Source of the DNA: Scatophagus argus
Lineage: Eukaryota > Chordata > Actinopteri > Scatophagidae
NCBI RefSeq assembly: GCF_020382885.2
Contig: NC_058499.1
Location: forward strand, 9,161,872 to 9,225,871
Length of the DNA stretch: 64,000 nt
Direction of reading: 5' to 3'
Shown: one piece after another, positions 63,806-64,000 of the stretch
How the letters are laid out: every line of letters begins with the position of its first letter
Numbering within the stretch: position 1 is the stretch's first letter
Program-made: the position numbers and the translations under genes
Notes under the pieces: generated by a model
What the model was told of the DNA's origin: nothing
Database searches by the model: none
Seen by the model: only the letters and a program-made list of their open reading frames with translations

Positions 63806-64000
63806 AATGCTGATGCATTCTCTGAACACAAGGACTGAAACTGCCTTTACAAACACCAGCTACTGTGAACGTCTGCAATAAAACCATCGGAGCTCAGTGT
63901 GCAAGACTACGAGGCAACTCTTTCTGATCACGTGTAACATGCGTTTACAGTACAACAGAATCACCCTGAACAATACGGTGCACGTCCACTTTGTGCAATG

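Overview
The window is nuclear DNA from a ray-finned (teleost) fish. The evidence is multi-exon genes with GT-AG introns, vertebrate-specific gene families, and the dense background of short interspersed repeats typical of teleosts: tRNA-derived SINEs, a deleted Tc1-type element, and several AT-rich dispersed families. Nothing bacterial, viral, CRISPR-like or operon-like is present.

Gene order, left to right: the last coding exon of an unidentified plus-strand gene (621-847); a minus-strand synaptotagmin-like gene (1697-5413); arid3b (minus, 8456-18062); cox5a (minus, 20576-23473); rpp25 (minus, intronless, 24799-25470); parp6 (minus, 27451-33308); pkm (plus, noncoding first exon near 37.3 kb, CDS 38741-44315); and a large hcn4-type gene (minus, 48106-61324). 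For the six named genes every exon was placed by hand from splice signals. Each phase sum closes in frame: ARID3B 577 aa, COX5A 141 aa, RPP25 223 aa, PARP6 632 aa, PKM 530 aa, HCN4 1187 aa. The synaptotagmin-like gene also closes, at 542 aa.

The human counterparts of arid3b, cox5a, rpp25, parp6, pkm and hcn4 all lie on 15q23-q24, so the block is a compacted and locally rearranged version of that neighbourhood. parp6 and pkm are head-to-head across about 4 kb. pkm and hcn4 are tail-to-tail. arid3b, cox5a, rpp25 and parp6 all point left. The genes do not form one pathway: they cover transcription (ARID3B), respiration (COX5A), RNase P/MRP (RPP25), ADP-ribosylation (PARP6), glycolysis (PKM), pacemaker current (HCN4) and probable membrane trafficking (the C2-domain protein).

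No previously undescribed system could be found. The points most worth a second look are: the residues just after the GYG selectivity filter of this HCN4 (LYPPIGM, where mammalian HCNs have [R/A]QAP); the pkm gene, which appears to carry only one copy of the normally duplicated M1/M2 exon, with mixed character; the synaptotagmin-like protein, with two hydrophobic segments and C2 domains stripped of acidic calcium ligands; a near-perfect 24-bp hairpin in an arid3b intron; a CAG/CAA tract just upstream of hcn4; and a good orphan exon between pkm and hcn4 that I could not assign.
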